Shown: in pieces, positions 17,908 to 27,013 of the stretch
Position numbering within the stretch: position 1 is the first letter of the stretch
Layout: each line of letters starts with the position of its first letter
Source: Alteromonas gilva
GTDB lineage: Bacteria; Pseudomonadota; Gammaproteobacteria; Enterobacterales; Alteromonadaceae
Direction: 5' to 3'
Length of the DNA stretch: 64,000 bases
Assembly: GCF_028595265.1 (NCBI RefSeq)
Contig: NZ_JAQQXP010000001.1
Coordinates: forward strand, 1,240,001-1,304,000
Position numbers and translations under genes: made by a program
The notes under the pieces: model-generated
The model's input: only the letters and a program-made list of their open reading frames with translations
Databases searched by the model: none
Told to the model about the DNA's origin: nothing

Positions 17908-18806
17908 CAGGCTACCATCCCTTTTTCAAACAGTGCACTAAGCTGCGCGAGAATGGCGTCACTGGCATTGAGCTGCAACAAACCCGTACCGGTATCACTA
18001 GCATATTGGGAGAGCTGTTGATTAAATTGCTGATACACCTCGGTGTAGGCCTTGATGACGGCGGGAGAAAGTTGTAAATCAACCGTTGCCGCCGACTCCG
18101 CGTCTTCAAAGCGCACATCACTGCTTGCCTGCAAGCGGCTGGGATCTGCATCCCAAGGCTGAGTAACCTGTATGAGCAGTTGGTTATGATGAACCTGAGA
18201 CAGGGCATCAATAACAGCATCAATACCGCGATTATTAAAAAAATCCGAAATCACCACCACCAGTCCTTTACGCAGCGGGTAACCCGCAAACTCAGTGAGT
18301 GCGGCGGTGATGTCTGAATCATTTATCGGCTGATGATGTTGTAGCTGTTCTGCCAGTGTAAACAACTGATGTTTGCCAGACAGGGTTTTAAACTGGTTGT
18401 TCAGTTTCGCAGCGAAAGGGAATAAACGTACGGCATCCTGTTGCTGCAATGCAATAGCGCCCAGCGCGAGGGCGCAGCGTTGCGCTGCGCTGAATCGTGA
18501 CGGCGTTTCACAGAACAGGCTGGCAGAATGATCCAGCAGAATGTAAACCGGCAGATTTTGCTGTTCTTCAAATACCCTGACGAACAGGCGTCCCAGTCGT
18601 TGATAAATGTGCCAGTCGATTGCCCGGAGTTCATCACCGGCAACATACGGTTTGTAATCCGCGAATTCAAGACCTTGCCCCTTAGCGTTGGCTTTCTGCT
18701 CAGCCAGCCTTCCGCCTTTGCCGGCCTGGGCTATACGGAGACTGAACTGATGAACCTGTTCAATCAGCTCAGCGTCTATAAGCGGATGTATCGCATCACC
18801 TGACAT
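17907..18806 (-). CDS. DUF58 domain protein of the MoxR/Bat operon
   Basis: This is a 299-residue cytoplasmic protein. The DUF58 signature EFADYKPYVAGDELRAIDW lies at about 47-65, followed by RLFVRVFEEQ and a VWA-like LLDHSASLF with an intact DxSxS (about 92-96). ISDFFNN forms a later strand motif. DUF58 proteins are encoded directly after MoxR ATPases and are thought to couple them to the membrane VWA proteins. The ATG at 18806 is three bases after the MoxR stop; a TTG at 18812 overlapping that stop is an alternative. No good Shine-Dalgarno is seen for either, so coupling to MoxR translation is likely. Its own stop overlaps the BatA-like start. Confidence 0.9.
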   Translation of the reverse strand: MSGDAIHPLIDAELIEQVHQFSLRIAQAGKGGRLAEQKANAKGQGLEFADYKPYVAGDELRAIDWHIYQRLGRLFVRVFEEQQNLPVYILLDHSASLFCETPSRFSAAQRCALALGAIALQQQDAVRLFPFAAKLNNQFKTLSGKHQLFTLAEQLQHHQPINDSDITAALTEFAGYPLRKGLVVVISDFFNNRGIDAVIDALSQVHHNQLLIQVTQPWDADPSRLQASSDVRFEDAESAATVDLQLSPAVIKAYTEVYQQFNQQLSQYASDTGTGLLQLNASDAILAQLSALFEKGMVA

Positions 18807-18808
18807 AC

Positions 18809-19816
18809 TCAAAAACCAGTTAGCAGATTTTTGATCAGGGTATCAGCTGACTGACCCGTTGCCTGTGCTTTAAAATTCAATACCATGCGGTGACGCAAAA
18901 CAGGTATCGCAATTTTTCTGATATCTTTTTCAATGACTTCAAAACGGTTATCCAGCAGGGCTATGACCTTGGCGGCCAGCATCAGGCTCTGGATCCCGCG
19001 GGGAGAAGCGCCCAGACTGACAAATTCATTCACAGACGATGAAGCGTACTGACTGTGTGGCTGCGTGCCCATAACCAGTTTTATTGCAAAGGCTTTGGCC
19101 GCTTCAGAGACCTGTACATTGCGCACAATGGTGCGCATGCGGATAAGTTCTGCTCGGTTTGATACAGCCTTAAGTTCAATGTTGGCGCCGCTGGTGGTTC
19201 TGTCGATAATCGTGTGATAGTCCTGTTCGGTAGGGTAGCCCACCTCTAGCTTAACCAAAAAACGGTCGAGCTGGGCTTCCGGCAACGGATAAGTGCCTTC
19301 CTGATCAACCGGGTTCTGGGTTGCCATAACGCAAAATGGTTCATCGAGCTTAATTGTTCGTTTACCCACGGTGACCTGTTTTTCCTGCATGACTTCAAGC
19401 AGGGCCGATTGGGTTTTAGGCGTTGCGCGGTTAATTTCGTCAGCGAGAACCAGGTTTGAAACAATCGGGCCAGGCTGGAAAGTCAGATCGTGACCGCCGT
19501 TTTCATTTTCCAGTAACACCGATGCGCCCTGAATATCTGCGGGCATCATGTCTGGTGTGAACTGAATACGGGAGAACGGTAAATCCACTGAACGGCTGAT
19601 TGCGCTCACCAGCATGGTTTTGCCCAGACCGGGTACGCCTTCAAGCAGCACGTGACCGCCAGCACACAGGGCGGTCAGTACACCTTCGACAACCGCTTGC
19701 TGACCGACAATCATCTTGCCGATTTCGTCTTTTATCGCCGTAAAGGTGTCGCAAAAAAACTCAATATTTTGCCCTGTCTCGTTGGCAGTCGGGGTATTGT
19801 TGGCGCTAATTGTCAT
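18809..19816 (-). CDS. MoxR-family AAA+ ATPase (first of two paralogues)
   Basis: This is a 335-residue AAA_3-type ATPase. The Walker A is GVPGLGKT at 60-67 and the Walker B LVLADE at 122-127. Further motifs are NRATPKTQSALLEVMQE, the sensor ATQNP and GASPRGIQ. MoxR ATPases are hexameric chaperone-like machines acting with VWA partners in protein or metal-centre maturation. The start ATG lies 11 bases inside the end of the preceding low-complexity membrane gene, and the DUF58 gene follows immediately. A close paralogue lies at 25980-27002 in a two-component operon, sharing long identical stretches such as RIQFTPDMMPADI. Confidence 0.95.
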   Translation of the reverse strand: MTISANNTPTANETGQNIEFFCDTFTAIKDEIGKMIVGQQAVVEGVLTALCAGGHVLLEGVPGLGKTMLVSAISRSVDLPFSRIQFTPDMMPADIQGASVLLENENGGHDLTFQPGPIVSNLVLADEINRATPKTQSALLEVMQEKQVTVGKRTIKLDEPFCVMATQNPVDQEGTYPLPEAQLDRFLVKLEVGYPTEQDYHTIIDRTTSGANIELKAVSNRAELIRMRTIVRNVQVSEAAKAFAIKLVMGTQPHSQYASSSVNEFVSLGASPRGIQSLMLAAKVIALLDNRFEVIEKDIRKIAIPVLRHRMVLNFKAQATGQSADTLIKNLLTGF

Positions 19817-21317
19817 TGGCGTTCTCGTTATGTGGTGAAATCTGATGCTGTTGCCGGAAAAAATTGCTGAGCAACTGTTTTTCCCAAAACTGTGTTGGTG
19901 GCTTCTGGTTTACTGGCGCTGACTGCATTGTTTGTCCCCGCAACGCCGACTGTTCTGTGATTGCAGTCTGCTCTTCAGACGGCTGTTGCTCGGGGGATGA
20001 CTTGTCGCGACCGGGCCCCGGCGTGCCAATAAACTGATCTTCCATCGGTACAGCCAGCATCAGTTGATTGATACCTCTGGACGTTTTCCTGGCTTCATCG
20101 CCCTGCGAGTTGTTGTTCTGACTGCTGTTGTTTTGTTGAGAGCCTGAAGATTGTTGCTGACCTGCTTTTTTACTGTTGTTCGGCTTTTTAGCATTCCTCT
20201 GCGCTTGTTGCGGACCAGAAGGTAGCGCAGGCGGTTGGCCGACCGGTCTTTGCTGTTCATCCCGCTGAGCAGAATGGTTATCCGTTGACGCCTGGGTGTT
20301 ATCGCTGGCTTGAACCGTATCGGCTTGCTGATTTTCCTGCTGTGGGCCAACCTGGGCGCTGGCAGACGGGCTGCCTGTGTCTGTCTTTGCATTGGCTGAG
20401 CGTGTAGCTGAACCTGGCGGCGGTGGCTGTTTGTCGGTGTCTGGCTGCGTTGCGTTGTTAAATGCCTTTGTTGATTTTGCTCCTTCAGTCGCGGCACCTG
20501 CGGTATTTGAGGTTGCTCCGGTTTCTGCCGCACCTTCGGATTTTGTTGCCGTGGTCGTCTGACCAGGAGTGGCAGTAGCGGGTGCTTGTTGGTTTGGTCG
20601 TCCCCCGGCATTTTCTGGCCGGGAGTTAGCGAACATCTGAGCTGTGGTCGTGCTATCTGCCATATCAGTGGTCGCGACATCCTGTAACAGGTTGTCCTGC
20701 GGTACCTGTTGGTCAGATGCGCCGAAAACGGCCTCAGTGTTCAGTACTGCGCCAATCAGTAAAAGCACGGCAGTAAGAATAGCCAGACCATTGATGATCA
20801 ATTGTTTTGTTGTCAGTGAGGGCGGCGCCACCGGAAAGGGAACCAATTCGTATGCTAAGGCGCGCGGTACCGACGCACTACAACTGGCAAGCGCAGCGAG
20901 CTCAAAGTCTGTTGGGGCGGAAAGCTGGCGAAATTCGTCCGCTATCTGTAAATCATCGTTTAACCCCAGTTGCTTGTCGTATAACGCCAGGGACTCCTTT
21001 CTTGACGTTTGGGTCGTCGCGCTAACCACTCGCAGTGTCAGTGAGTAGACCAATACAGGTACTACAATAATGCTGCACGCAAGCATCGTGATTGCCGTTG
21101 TCACCGACGGAGCGGCTAAATACACCTGCAGCAAACCTACGAGCGGTGACACCCAGAGTGCCCGACAGGCATTGTTGAGCGCTTTCTGACGATTGCAGTC
21201 TACCGCGGCCCGGCGAAAAAACGCCGCACCTTTCTGAGCGAGCAGATTAAGTTGTAGCTCTGTTTGAGATGCGTTTATTGGTTGCAATTCCCAGCCCGTG
21301 TGACGTGTAGAGTCCAT
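19806..21317 (-). CDS. membrane protein with a long Q/N/T/S-rich low-complexity region, first gene of the Bat-type operon
   Basis: This is a 503-residue protein. Three membrane segments are predicted (about 54-70, 74-95 and 172-194). Residues about 203-410 are strongly biased to Q, N, T, S, A, P and G, with runs such as QQQSSGSQQNNSSQNNNSQ. A more ordered tail (GTPGPGRDKSSPEQQ, then PPTQFWEKQLLSNFF) follows. The overall plan of two N-terminal helices, one further helix and a disordered Q-rich segment resembles the DUF4175-like proteins found beside MoxR/DUF58/Bat genes, but the match is from memory and weak. It is divergent from the M16 protease gene. Its stop overlaps the MoxR start by 11 bases. 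The ATG at 21317 has only a weak ribosome site. Confidence 0.7.
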   Translation of the reverse strand: MDSTRHTGWELQPINASQTELQLNLLAQKGAAFFRRAAVDCNRQKALNNACRALWVSPLVGLLQVYLAAPSVTTAITMLACSIIVVPVLVYSLTLRVVSATTQTSRKESLALYDKQLGLNDDLQIADEFRQLSAPTDFELAALASCSASVPRALAYELVPFPVAPPSLTTKQLIINGLAILTAVLLLIGAVLNTEAVFGASDQQVPQDNLLQDVATTDMADSTTTAQMFANSRPENAGGRPNQQAPATATPGQTTTATKSEGAAETGATSNTAGAATEGAKSTKAFNNATQPDTDKQPPPPGSATRSANAKTDTGSPSASAQVGPQQENQQADTVQASDNTQASTDNHSAQRDEQQRPVGQPPALPSGPQQAQRNAKKPNNSKKAGQQQSSGSQQNNSSQNNNSQGDEARKTSRGINQLMLAVPMEDQFIGTPGPGRDKSSPEQQPSEEQTAITEQSALRGQTMQSAPVNQKPPTQFWEKQLLSNFFRQQHQISPHNENANDN

Positions 21318-21461
21318 GTTTCTATTTCACAACAACAAACTTGCACCAACCTTACAGACTACCCGTAAAACGGCATTTTCGCACCATTTTTACACAGTTT
21401 CATTGAGTAAGACTCGTGCAAGGTTGATATGCATTAATGGCATGAAGCCGGTAAGTTGTTC

Positions 21462-21466
21462 AGGAG
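21462..21466 (+). promoter_or_regulatory. ribosome-binding site that sets a TTG start for the M16 protease
   Basis: AGGAG lies eight bases before the TTG at 21475. The open frame extends further up to an ATG at 21316, but those 53 extra residues would ruin the lipoprotein signal, so this site decides the start. Confidence 0.65.
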
Positions 21467-21474
21467 AAAAAGGT

Positions 21475-24234
21475 TTGTTCAAGAGTAAGAAAATCCCCAT
21501 GGCTATTATGCTGGGAGCCCTGTTTTCGGTTGCCGGGTGCAGCAACGCTTCACTCGTTCCGCAAGTTCAGGCGACGCCAGCTTTCAACGCCGTCGATATC
21601 CAGTACGAGAGATTCACCTTAGCCAATGGACTGACGGTTCTGGTGCACACCGATCACAGTGTGCCGAATGTCTTTGTCGGCGTCTGGTACAAAGTAGGTT
21701 CGAAGAATGAAGCTGAAGGTAAAACAGGGTTTGCCCATCTTTTTGAACACCTTATGTTTCAGGACACTATTCACCGTCAGGGCGAATACTTTGTCCCTCT
21801 TGAACAGGTTGGGGCGGTAGACATTAACGGTACAACCAATATGGACCGGACCAATTTTTATCAGACTGTCCCCTCTAACGCTATTGATGTAGCGCTATGG
21901 ATGGAATCGGATCGAATGGCGTATCTTGGCGATAGCGTCGATCAGCGGTTTCTGGATGAGCAGCGGGCGGTGGTAAAGAATGAAAAGCGTCAGGGCCAGT
22001 TGCGGCCAGGCGCCAATGTTTACGAACGCTTTCTGGAGAACTTTTACCCTCAGGGACATCCTTATGACCACAGCACCATCGGTTCGATGGCGGATCTGGA
22101 TAATGCAACCTTGCAGGATGTGACGGACTGGTATGAACAGGCTTATGGCGCATCGAATGCCGTGCTGGTTTTATCCGGTGACATCGATCTGGAAACAGCC
22201 AGACAGAAAGTCAGTTATTACTTTGGCGATGTTCCCGCCGGTGAACCCATGGATAAGATTGAACAGTGGATCCCGGAACTGACGTCGGTAAAGAAAGATG
22301 TTATTTACGATAAAGTACCCACCGTGAATCTTAGCCGTATCTGGCCTTTGCCAAATAATAATAGTCAGGATACCACCATCATGGAGTTGGTCGCCCGCAG
22401 CCTTGCGGGAGGGAAAAATACCCCGCTTTACGATTTACTGGTTGATGAAAATGACATTGCTCTGGGCGTGCGTGCACATGTGCAGGCCAATGATGTTTCC
22501 AGTACTTTCTCACTGGATATTGCACTGAAACCAGATGCAGATATCAAACTGGCCAATCAGTTGATTGATGATGGACTGGCTGAATATTTTCGTCGTGGTC
22601 CCGGGCAGGAGAAGCTCGATGGGATTGGTCTGGCTGGCGAGATTGCGTTGCTTCGTTCGATGCAAAGTAACCAGGCAATAGGCACTCACCTGATCGACGG
22701 TGAGGTTCATCATAACAATCCGTTGTTTTTAAACAAACAACGCAGTTGGATCCATGAGGCCACTCCTGAACAGGTCAGAAAAACGGCACAAAAGTGGCTG
22801 GGCAAACCTTACTATGATATTCAACTGCTTCCTCAGCCGGATGTAAAAGACATCAAAGCGAAGGTCGATCGCACAACGATACCATCCGCCGGCGAATTTA
22901 CCGGTAAAGTATCGTTGCGAGAGATTCAGACTGCCATGCTGGACAACGGCCTCAAAATTGTGGTCGCCCGGCGTGACAATCTGCCGCTGGTGGATGTATC
23001 CATGCAGTTCAGCACTGGGTCTTTAGTGGACAACCAGTATGCGCCGGATACAGCAAGCAATGCTTTTAGGCTGATGACAACCGGCACGGAGCAATACTCC
23101 ATGGCAGAGTTATCCCGCAAGCTGGATGCACTGGGAATGCAGTTTAACAGTGGTGCTGGTACGCGTGAAAGTGGCGTTAGTTGGAATGGCTTGAGTGAAA
23201 ACCTGGATGCAACCTTTGCGCTGGCCGCACACATCATCCGCCATCCAGCTTACCCGGAAGCAGAAGTTAGAAAAGTCCTGCAAAATATTGATACCGCACA
23301 TGAAGCCTATGAACAGAACCCGATGCAGGCCGCCTCAGAGGTCTATTCGAAGGCGATTTGGGGAAGCACTCATCCATTTGGCAAAATCACCAGCCGCGAA
23401 GAAGCGAAAACCCTTAGCCGCGAAATGATTCAGTCTTTCTATGAGCATGAGGTTGGTCCTGAAGGGGCAACGCTGTACCTGGTGGGCGATGTAACACTTG
23501 AGACAGCAGAGAAACTGGCGAATGCCTATTTTGCTGACTGGCGAAAATCCTCACGTACAAAAGTGCCTGAGATCGCTCCCCCTGTTAGTCAGACCGGTAA
23601 GGTGATATTGATTGATGCGCCCGGAGCCGTTCAAAGCAGTATCAGTGCCGGTCATATTGTGGGTAAATTTAACCAGGACAGTTCGGCCATTGAGTCTCTA
23701 ATGGATGCGGTGCTCGGCGCTGGTTTTAACAGCCGTTTGAATATGAACTTGCGCGAAGACAAAGGTTGGGCCTACGGATTCCGAGGTGGGATCAATAACG
23801 CGCCAGACAGGCCTCGCGTATTTACCGCTAGCGGCACAGTGCAAGCTGATAAAACGGCCGCATCCATGCTGGAGATCCAGAAAGAAATCAGTGCTTATAT
23901 TAGTGATAAACCGGTCTCGCCAGCAGAGTTAGAACGTGTTCGGGATGCAGCCGTGTATTCGATTCCACAAGGCTTTAATAGTAATGGCGCCATTCTGAAA
24001 ACACTGATTAATGCAGATCTGTATCACTTACCTTACCGACGGGTAGAGACTGCTGCTGAGCGTTTGTTGGCGGTAACCGCTGACCAGATTACATCCCTGG
24101 CCAATAAAACCTATCGTCCGGATGATCTGGTGTGGGTGGTCGTCGGTGATCTTAAAAAAATAGAGCAGGATATTCGCGATACACACCTCGGCGACGTGGA
24201 AGTGTGGGATGTTTACGGCAACAAATTACGTTAA
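21475..24234 (+). CDS. M16-family zinc metalloprotease, outer-membrane lipoprotein (pitrilysin/PqqL-like)
   Basis: This is a 919-residue protein read from the TTG at 21475. It begins with a basic N-terminus and the lipobox LFSVAGC (Cys22, followed by Ser). The M16 inverted zinc motif HLFEH is at about 88-92, with the third ligand Glu in VVKNEKRQ at about 170. The C-terminal half repeats the M16 fold without the zinc motif (LDNGLKIVVARRDNLPLV onward), as in single-chain M16B proteins that close like a clamshell on peptides. It ends with WVVVGDLKKIEQD. It is likely to degrade peptides in the periplasm or at the envelope. The gene is divergent from the Bat-type operon and is followed by an intrinsic terminator, so it is monocistronic. 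Confidence 0.9.
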   Translation: MFKSKKIPMAIMLGALFSVAGCSNASLVPQVQATPAFNAVDIQYERFTLANGLTVLVHTDHSVPNVFVGVWYKVGSKNEAEGKTGFAHLFEHLMFQDTIHRQGEYFVPLEQVGAVDINGTTNMDRTNFYQTVPSNAIDVALWMESDRMAYLGDSVDQRFLDEQRAVVKNEKRQGQLRPGANVYERFLENFYPQGHPYDHSTIGSMADLDNATLQDVTDWYEQAYGASNAVLVLSGDIDLETARQKVSYYFGDVPAGEPMDKIEQWIPELTSVKKDVIYDKVPTVNLSRIWPLPNNNSQDTTIMELVARSLAGGKNTPLYDLLVDENDIALGVRAHVQANDVSSTFSLDIALKPDADIKLANQLIDDGLAEYFRRGPGQEKLDGIGLAGEIALLRSMQSNQAIGTHLIDGEVHHNNPLFLNKQRSWIHEATPEQVRKTAQKWLGKPYYDIQLLPQPDVKDIKAKVDRTTIPSAGEFTGKVSLREIQTAMLDNGLKIVVARRDNLPLVDVSMQFSTGSLVDNQYAPDTASNAFRLMTTGTEQYSMAELSRKLDALGMQFNSGAGTRESGVSWNGLSENLDATFALAAHIIRHPAYPEAEVRKVLQNIDTAHEAYEQNPMQAASEVYSKAIWGSTHPFGKITSREEAKTLSREMIQSFYEHEVGPEGATLYLVGDVTLETAEKLANAYFADWRKSSRTKVPEIAPPVSQTGKVILIDAPGAVQSSISAGHIVGKFNQDSSAIESLMDAVLGAGFNSRLNMNLREDKGWAYGFRGGINNAPDRPRVFTASGTVQADKTAASMLEIQKEISAYISDKPVSPAELERVRDAAVYSIPQGFNSNGAILKTLINADLYHLPYRRVETAAERLLAVTADQITSLANKTYRPDDLVWVVVGDLKKIEQDIRDTHLGDVEVWDVYGNKLR

Positions 24235-24267
24235 ACCAACTGGTTTTTAGTGTCACCCTGACCTTTG

Positions 24268-24297
24268 GCCCGGCTTCTTAACGAACCGGGCTTTTTT
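24268..24297 (+). terminator. intrinsic terminator of the M16 protease gene
   Basis: The stem GCCCGG-(C)-TTC / GAA-CCGGGC with loop TTAAC, one bulged C, is followed by six T residues, 33 bases after the stop. Confidence 0.9.
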
Positions 24298-24360
24298 ACA
24301 GGCTCATTGCCTTTTTTAATCGTTAATAGAAGCAATCGATTGGTGATCGGCGCAGGCAAC

Positions 24361-24406
24361 AATACCGCCGCTACTCACTATTTGCGTTGCAAGCCGTGGC
24401 GGTATT
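24361..24406. repeat. nested palindrome: AATACCGCC / GGCGGTATT with an inner TTGC-GTT-GCAA hairpin
   Basis: Perfect 9-bp arms (24361-24369 and 24398-24406) enclose 28 bases that contain a second small hairpin (24382-24392). It lies between the convergent ends of the M16 and histidine kinase genes. There is no T-run in either direction, so it is not a simple terminator. Confidence 0.55.
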
Positions 24407-24496
24407 CACTGGATTGCGCAAGGTTGTTTAACGTCATTTAGTCAGTAGCGCAGTGCCGGGGAGGAACTCACGTGCACCGCCCCATTGATACAATAG

Positions 24497-25921
24497 CTAT
24501 AGTGACGAGGTGTGGAACTGCAGCGTAAATCGCGCACCACTGCCGCTTGCGTTTTCAACCGATACCGAACCACTATGCAGTTGGGCGATGGCTTTTACGA
24601 TGGCAAGGCCCAGTCCGTGACCGTTGCGGTTGGGTGGAAATTTAGCAAAGGGTTCAAACAGATTACCCAGTTTATCTAATGGGATCCCAGGGCCATGATC
24701 CCGCACACTGACGCAGTAGTCGGTCTTCACGTTTAGCGTGACGGTTTGTCCGGGCGAAGAAAACGACACGGCGTTGTCTACCAGATTGGCGATGGCCACC
24801 TCTATCAGTCCTTCGTCACCGGGCATAATAATGGCTGGCTGTTCGACGTCTAAACAGAGTTTGACCCCTGAGGTTTCGGCGAGTAAATGGCGCTCTTTAA
24901 CTACCCGCTGACAACACTGTACTAAATCAATCTCATGCTCATGATTTTTAGGCCCGCCAATGCGCATCAGGCGTAGCAGTTGATTTACCAGATGGGATAA
25001 ACGTCTTACATCATCAATCAGCTTCTCTTTGAGGGAACCTTCATCCATCATCTCCAGCCGGGTGCGCAAAACGGTTAACGGGGTACGCATCTCATGGGCT
25101 GCGGTAGACAGGAAAAAATTATGCTGTTGCTGGGTTTCATCAATGCGGGACAGCATTTCGTTAACCGCTTGTACCAGAGGAAGCACTTCTTTGGGCAAGC
25201 CTTTTTCAGGGAGCTTCTGATGGAGGTTTTTCGGATTAAACGAGTAGGCCACTTTGGCCACTTTGTTCATCAGTCGCCAGTTAAACAGCAGAATGACAGC
25301 AGTAATAATAAATACGCCGGCCGCCGACAGAATAAGGTTGGCGCCCACATCCACAACCATGCGCTGATAAAATGCCCATAGCGGACTTTCAGGGGGCGTC
25401 ATGGCAACTTTAATCCCTGAAAATTCAAGATAAAATCCGTAGTCATTGCAGTTGCTGTATTGAATATAGCCGTGATCCCCCTTATTCGAAATCGAATCAT
25501 AGTACGACGTGCATAAGTTGCTTTTGTTGACATCCCTGCTGATTTTATCGATGTCATCGAAACGCAAGGCTGAATAGTAGCGGGGGATTCTGCCATTGCT
25601 AAAGGTTTCACCATCGACGATAAAAAAGTAACTGAAATCCGGGTTATTCTGTTTGAATTCGTTGAGAGACCCTGAGAGTTGGAATGACTTATTAGTCGTC
25701 TTTCCTTCATGTCTAGCGTCCATAAACTCCCGAATTTCCCGGCGTACCTTTTCATTGGTGTATAAAAAAGGGGACGGTTCGGTGACATTGAGGTCGGAGA
25801 TAGGTAAATAAGCAATGTAATAGATTGTTGCCGAGATGAAGACCAGAGTTAAAATCAACATCTGCCCGATCATAGAGTGATGGATTTGTCTGAAGAAACC
25901 AAGTGTCAGGAACCGTGTCAT
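24497..25921 (-). CDS. sensor histidine kinase
   Basis: This is a 474-residue membrane kinase. Membrane helix 1 (about 19-40) and helix 2 (about 192-213) flank a periplasmic sensor of about 150 residues with three cysteines (CTSYYDSISNKGDHGYIQYSNC region). The dimerisation/phosphoacceptor motif is STAAHEMRTP with His276. The ATPase domain has the N box VDNAVSF (Asn383), G1 DHGPGI (408-413) and G2 GHGLGLA (434-440). It is the last gene of a unit with an OmpR-type regulator and a MoxR ATPase. A two-component system sandwiching a MoxR ATPase suggests control of, or by, the MoxR/Bat machinery. The sensed signal is unknown. Confidence 0.93.
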   Translation of the reverse strand: MTRFLTLGFFRQIHHSMIGQMLILTLVFISATIYYIAYLPISDLNVTEPSPFLYTNEKVRREIREFMDARHEGKTTNKSFQLSGSLNEFKQNNPDFSYFFIVDGETFSNGRIPRYYSALRFDDIDKISRDVNKSNLCTSYYDSISNKGDHGYIQYSNCNDYGFYLEFSGIKVAMTPPESPLWAFYQRMVVDVGANLILSAAGVFIITAVILLFNWRLMNKVAKVAYSFNPKNLHQKLPEKGLPKEVLPLVQAVNEMLSRIDETQQQHNFFLSTAAHEMRTPLTVLRTRLEMMDEGSLKEKLIDDVRRLSHLVNQLLRLMRIGGPKNHEHEIDLVQCCQRVVKERHLLAETSGVKLCLDVEQPAIIMPGDEGLIEVAIANLVDNAVSFSSPGQTVTLNVKTDYCVSVRDHGPGIPLDKLGNLFEPFAKFPPNRNGHGLGLAIVKAIAQLHSGSVSVENASGSGARFTLQFHTSSL

Positions 25922-25979
25922 AGCCTTGTCTTTGTTCGAAGTGAAGCCTCATCAAGAGGGCAAGATTACACAGAGTGTA

Positions 25980-27002
25980 TCATGGACTTTGTCGTTTCGA
26001 ATCGGGCCTGGGCAGGCGGGCCTGTATATCTTCAATGATGGCATCTGCGCTGATCCCTGCGGCCTGAGCTTTAAAATTGCAGGCAACCCGGTGACGAAGC
26101 ACAGGCAGAGCCACTTTTTCTACGTCATCACAACTCACGGCGAAGCGCCTTGCAAGCAGGGCTCTAACCTTTGCAGCCAGCATCAGACTTTGGATGCCAC
26201 GTGGGGACGCACCCAAAGCAACATATTGATTAACCATATCTGTTGCGTATTCACTGCCAGGTTGAGAGGCCATAACCAGCCTGATGGCGAAGGTTTTCGC
26301 CGCATTAGGAACGGGAATGTCCCGCACTGTCTGACGTAGCTCGCACAGTGCTTTGGCAGAGGATATCGCCTGAACATCGATTTTTGTGTTGCTGGTGGTG
26401 CGGTCGATAATTGTGTGATAATCCGACTCGGATGGATAGCCCACGATCAGTTTAAATAGAAATCGGTCGAGCTGTGCCTCCGGGAGCGCATACGTGCCTT
26501 CCTGATCTACCGGGTTCTGTGTTGCCATGACGCAAAACGGGTCGGGCATTGTTATGGTTCTGTGTCCCGCTGTGAGCTGTTTTTCCTGCATGACTTCAAG
26601 CAGGGCTGATTGGGTTTTCGGTGTGGCCCGGTTTATTTCATCAGCCAGAACCAGATTGGCAACAATGGGGCCTTCCTGAAAGGTGAGTGTATGATTACCG
26701 CTGCCATCATCAACCAGCACGGAACTGCCTACGATATCTGCGGGCATCATATCCGGCGTAAACTGAATGCGGTTAAACTGCAGGTTCACCACCTGACTCA
26801 GGGTGCTAACCAGCATGGTTTTGCCCAGCCCGGGCACGCCTTCGATAAGCACATGACCGCCTACCATCAGTGCTGTCAATACGCCGTCAACGACGTCAGC
26901 CTGACCCACAATCACTTTATTAATTTCGTTGCGGATCGTTTCAAACGTTTCGGAAAACTGGCGCACACGATGTGTGGCATCTTCAATAGAGTGTAATGTC
27001 AT
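25980..27002 (-). CDS. MoxR-family AAA+ ATPase (second paralogue) within a two-component operon
   Basis: This is a 340-residue protein with Walker A GVPGLGKT at 55-62, Walker B LVLADE at 117-122, then NRATPKTQSALLEVMQE, ATQNPVDQEGT and GASPRGIQSLMLAAKV. It is highly similar along its whole length to the MoxR at 18809-19816, so the pair arose by duplication. There is no DUF58 or VWA gene next to it: it begins 11 bases after the response-regulator gene and ends 58 bases before the kinase. It may share the DUF58/BatA/VWA partners of the nearby operon, or work on a different client. That partnership is inference. Confidence 0.94.
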   Translation of the reverse strand: MTLHSIEDATHRVRQFSETFETIRNEINKVIVGQADVVDGVLTALMVGGHVLIEGVPGLGKTMLVSTLSQVVNLQFNRIQFTPDMMPADIVGSSVLVDDGSGNHTLTFQEGPIVANLVLADEINRATPKTQSALLEVMQEKQLTAGHRTITMPDPFCVMATQNPVDQEGTYALPEAQLDRFLFKLIVGYPSESDYHTIIDRTTSNTKIDVQAISSAKALCELRQTVRDIPVPNAAKTFAIRLVMASQPGSEYATDMVNQYVALGASPRGIQSLMLAAKVRALLARRFAVSCDDVEKVALPVLRHRVACNFKAQAAGISADAIIEDIQARLPRPDSKRQSP

Positions 27003-27013
27003 AAATGCTCTGA

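Noticed and set aside
20060..20680. 206-codon minus-strand frame within the low-complexity gene
   Set aside because: It is an out-of-frame shadow of the Q/N-rich region; its arginine/proline bias simply reflects the repeated codons.
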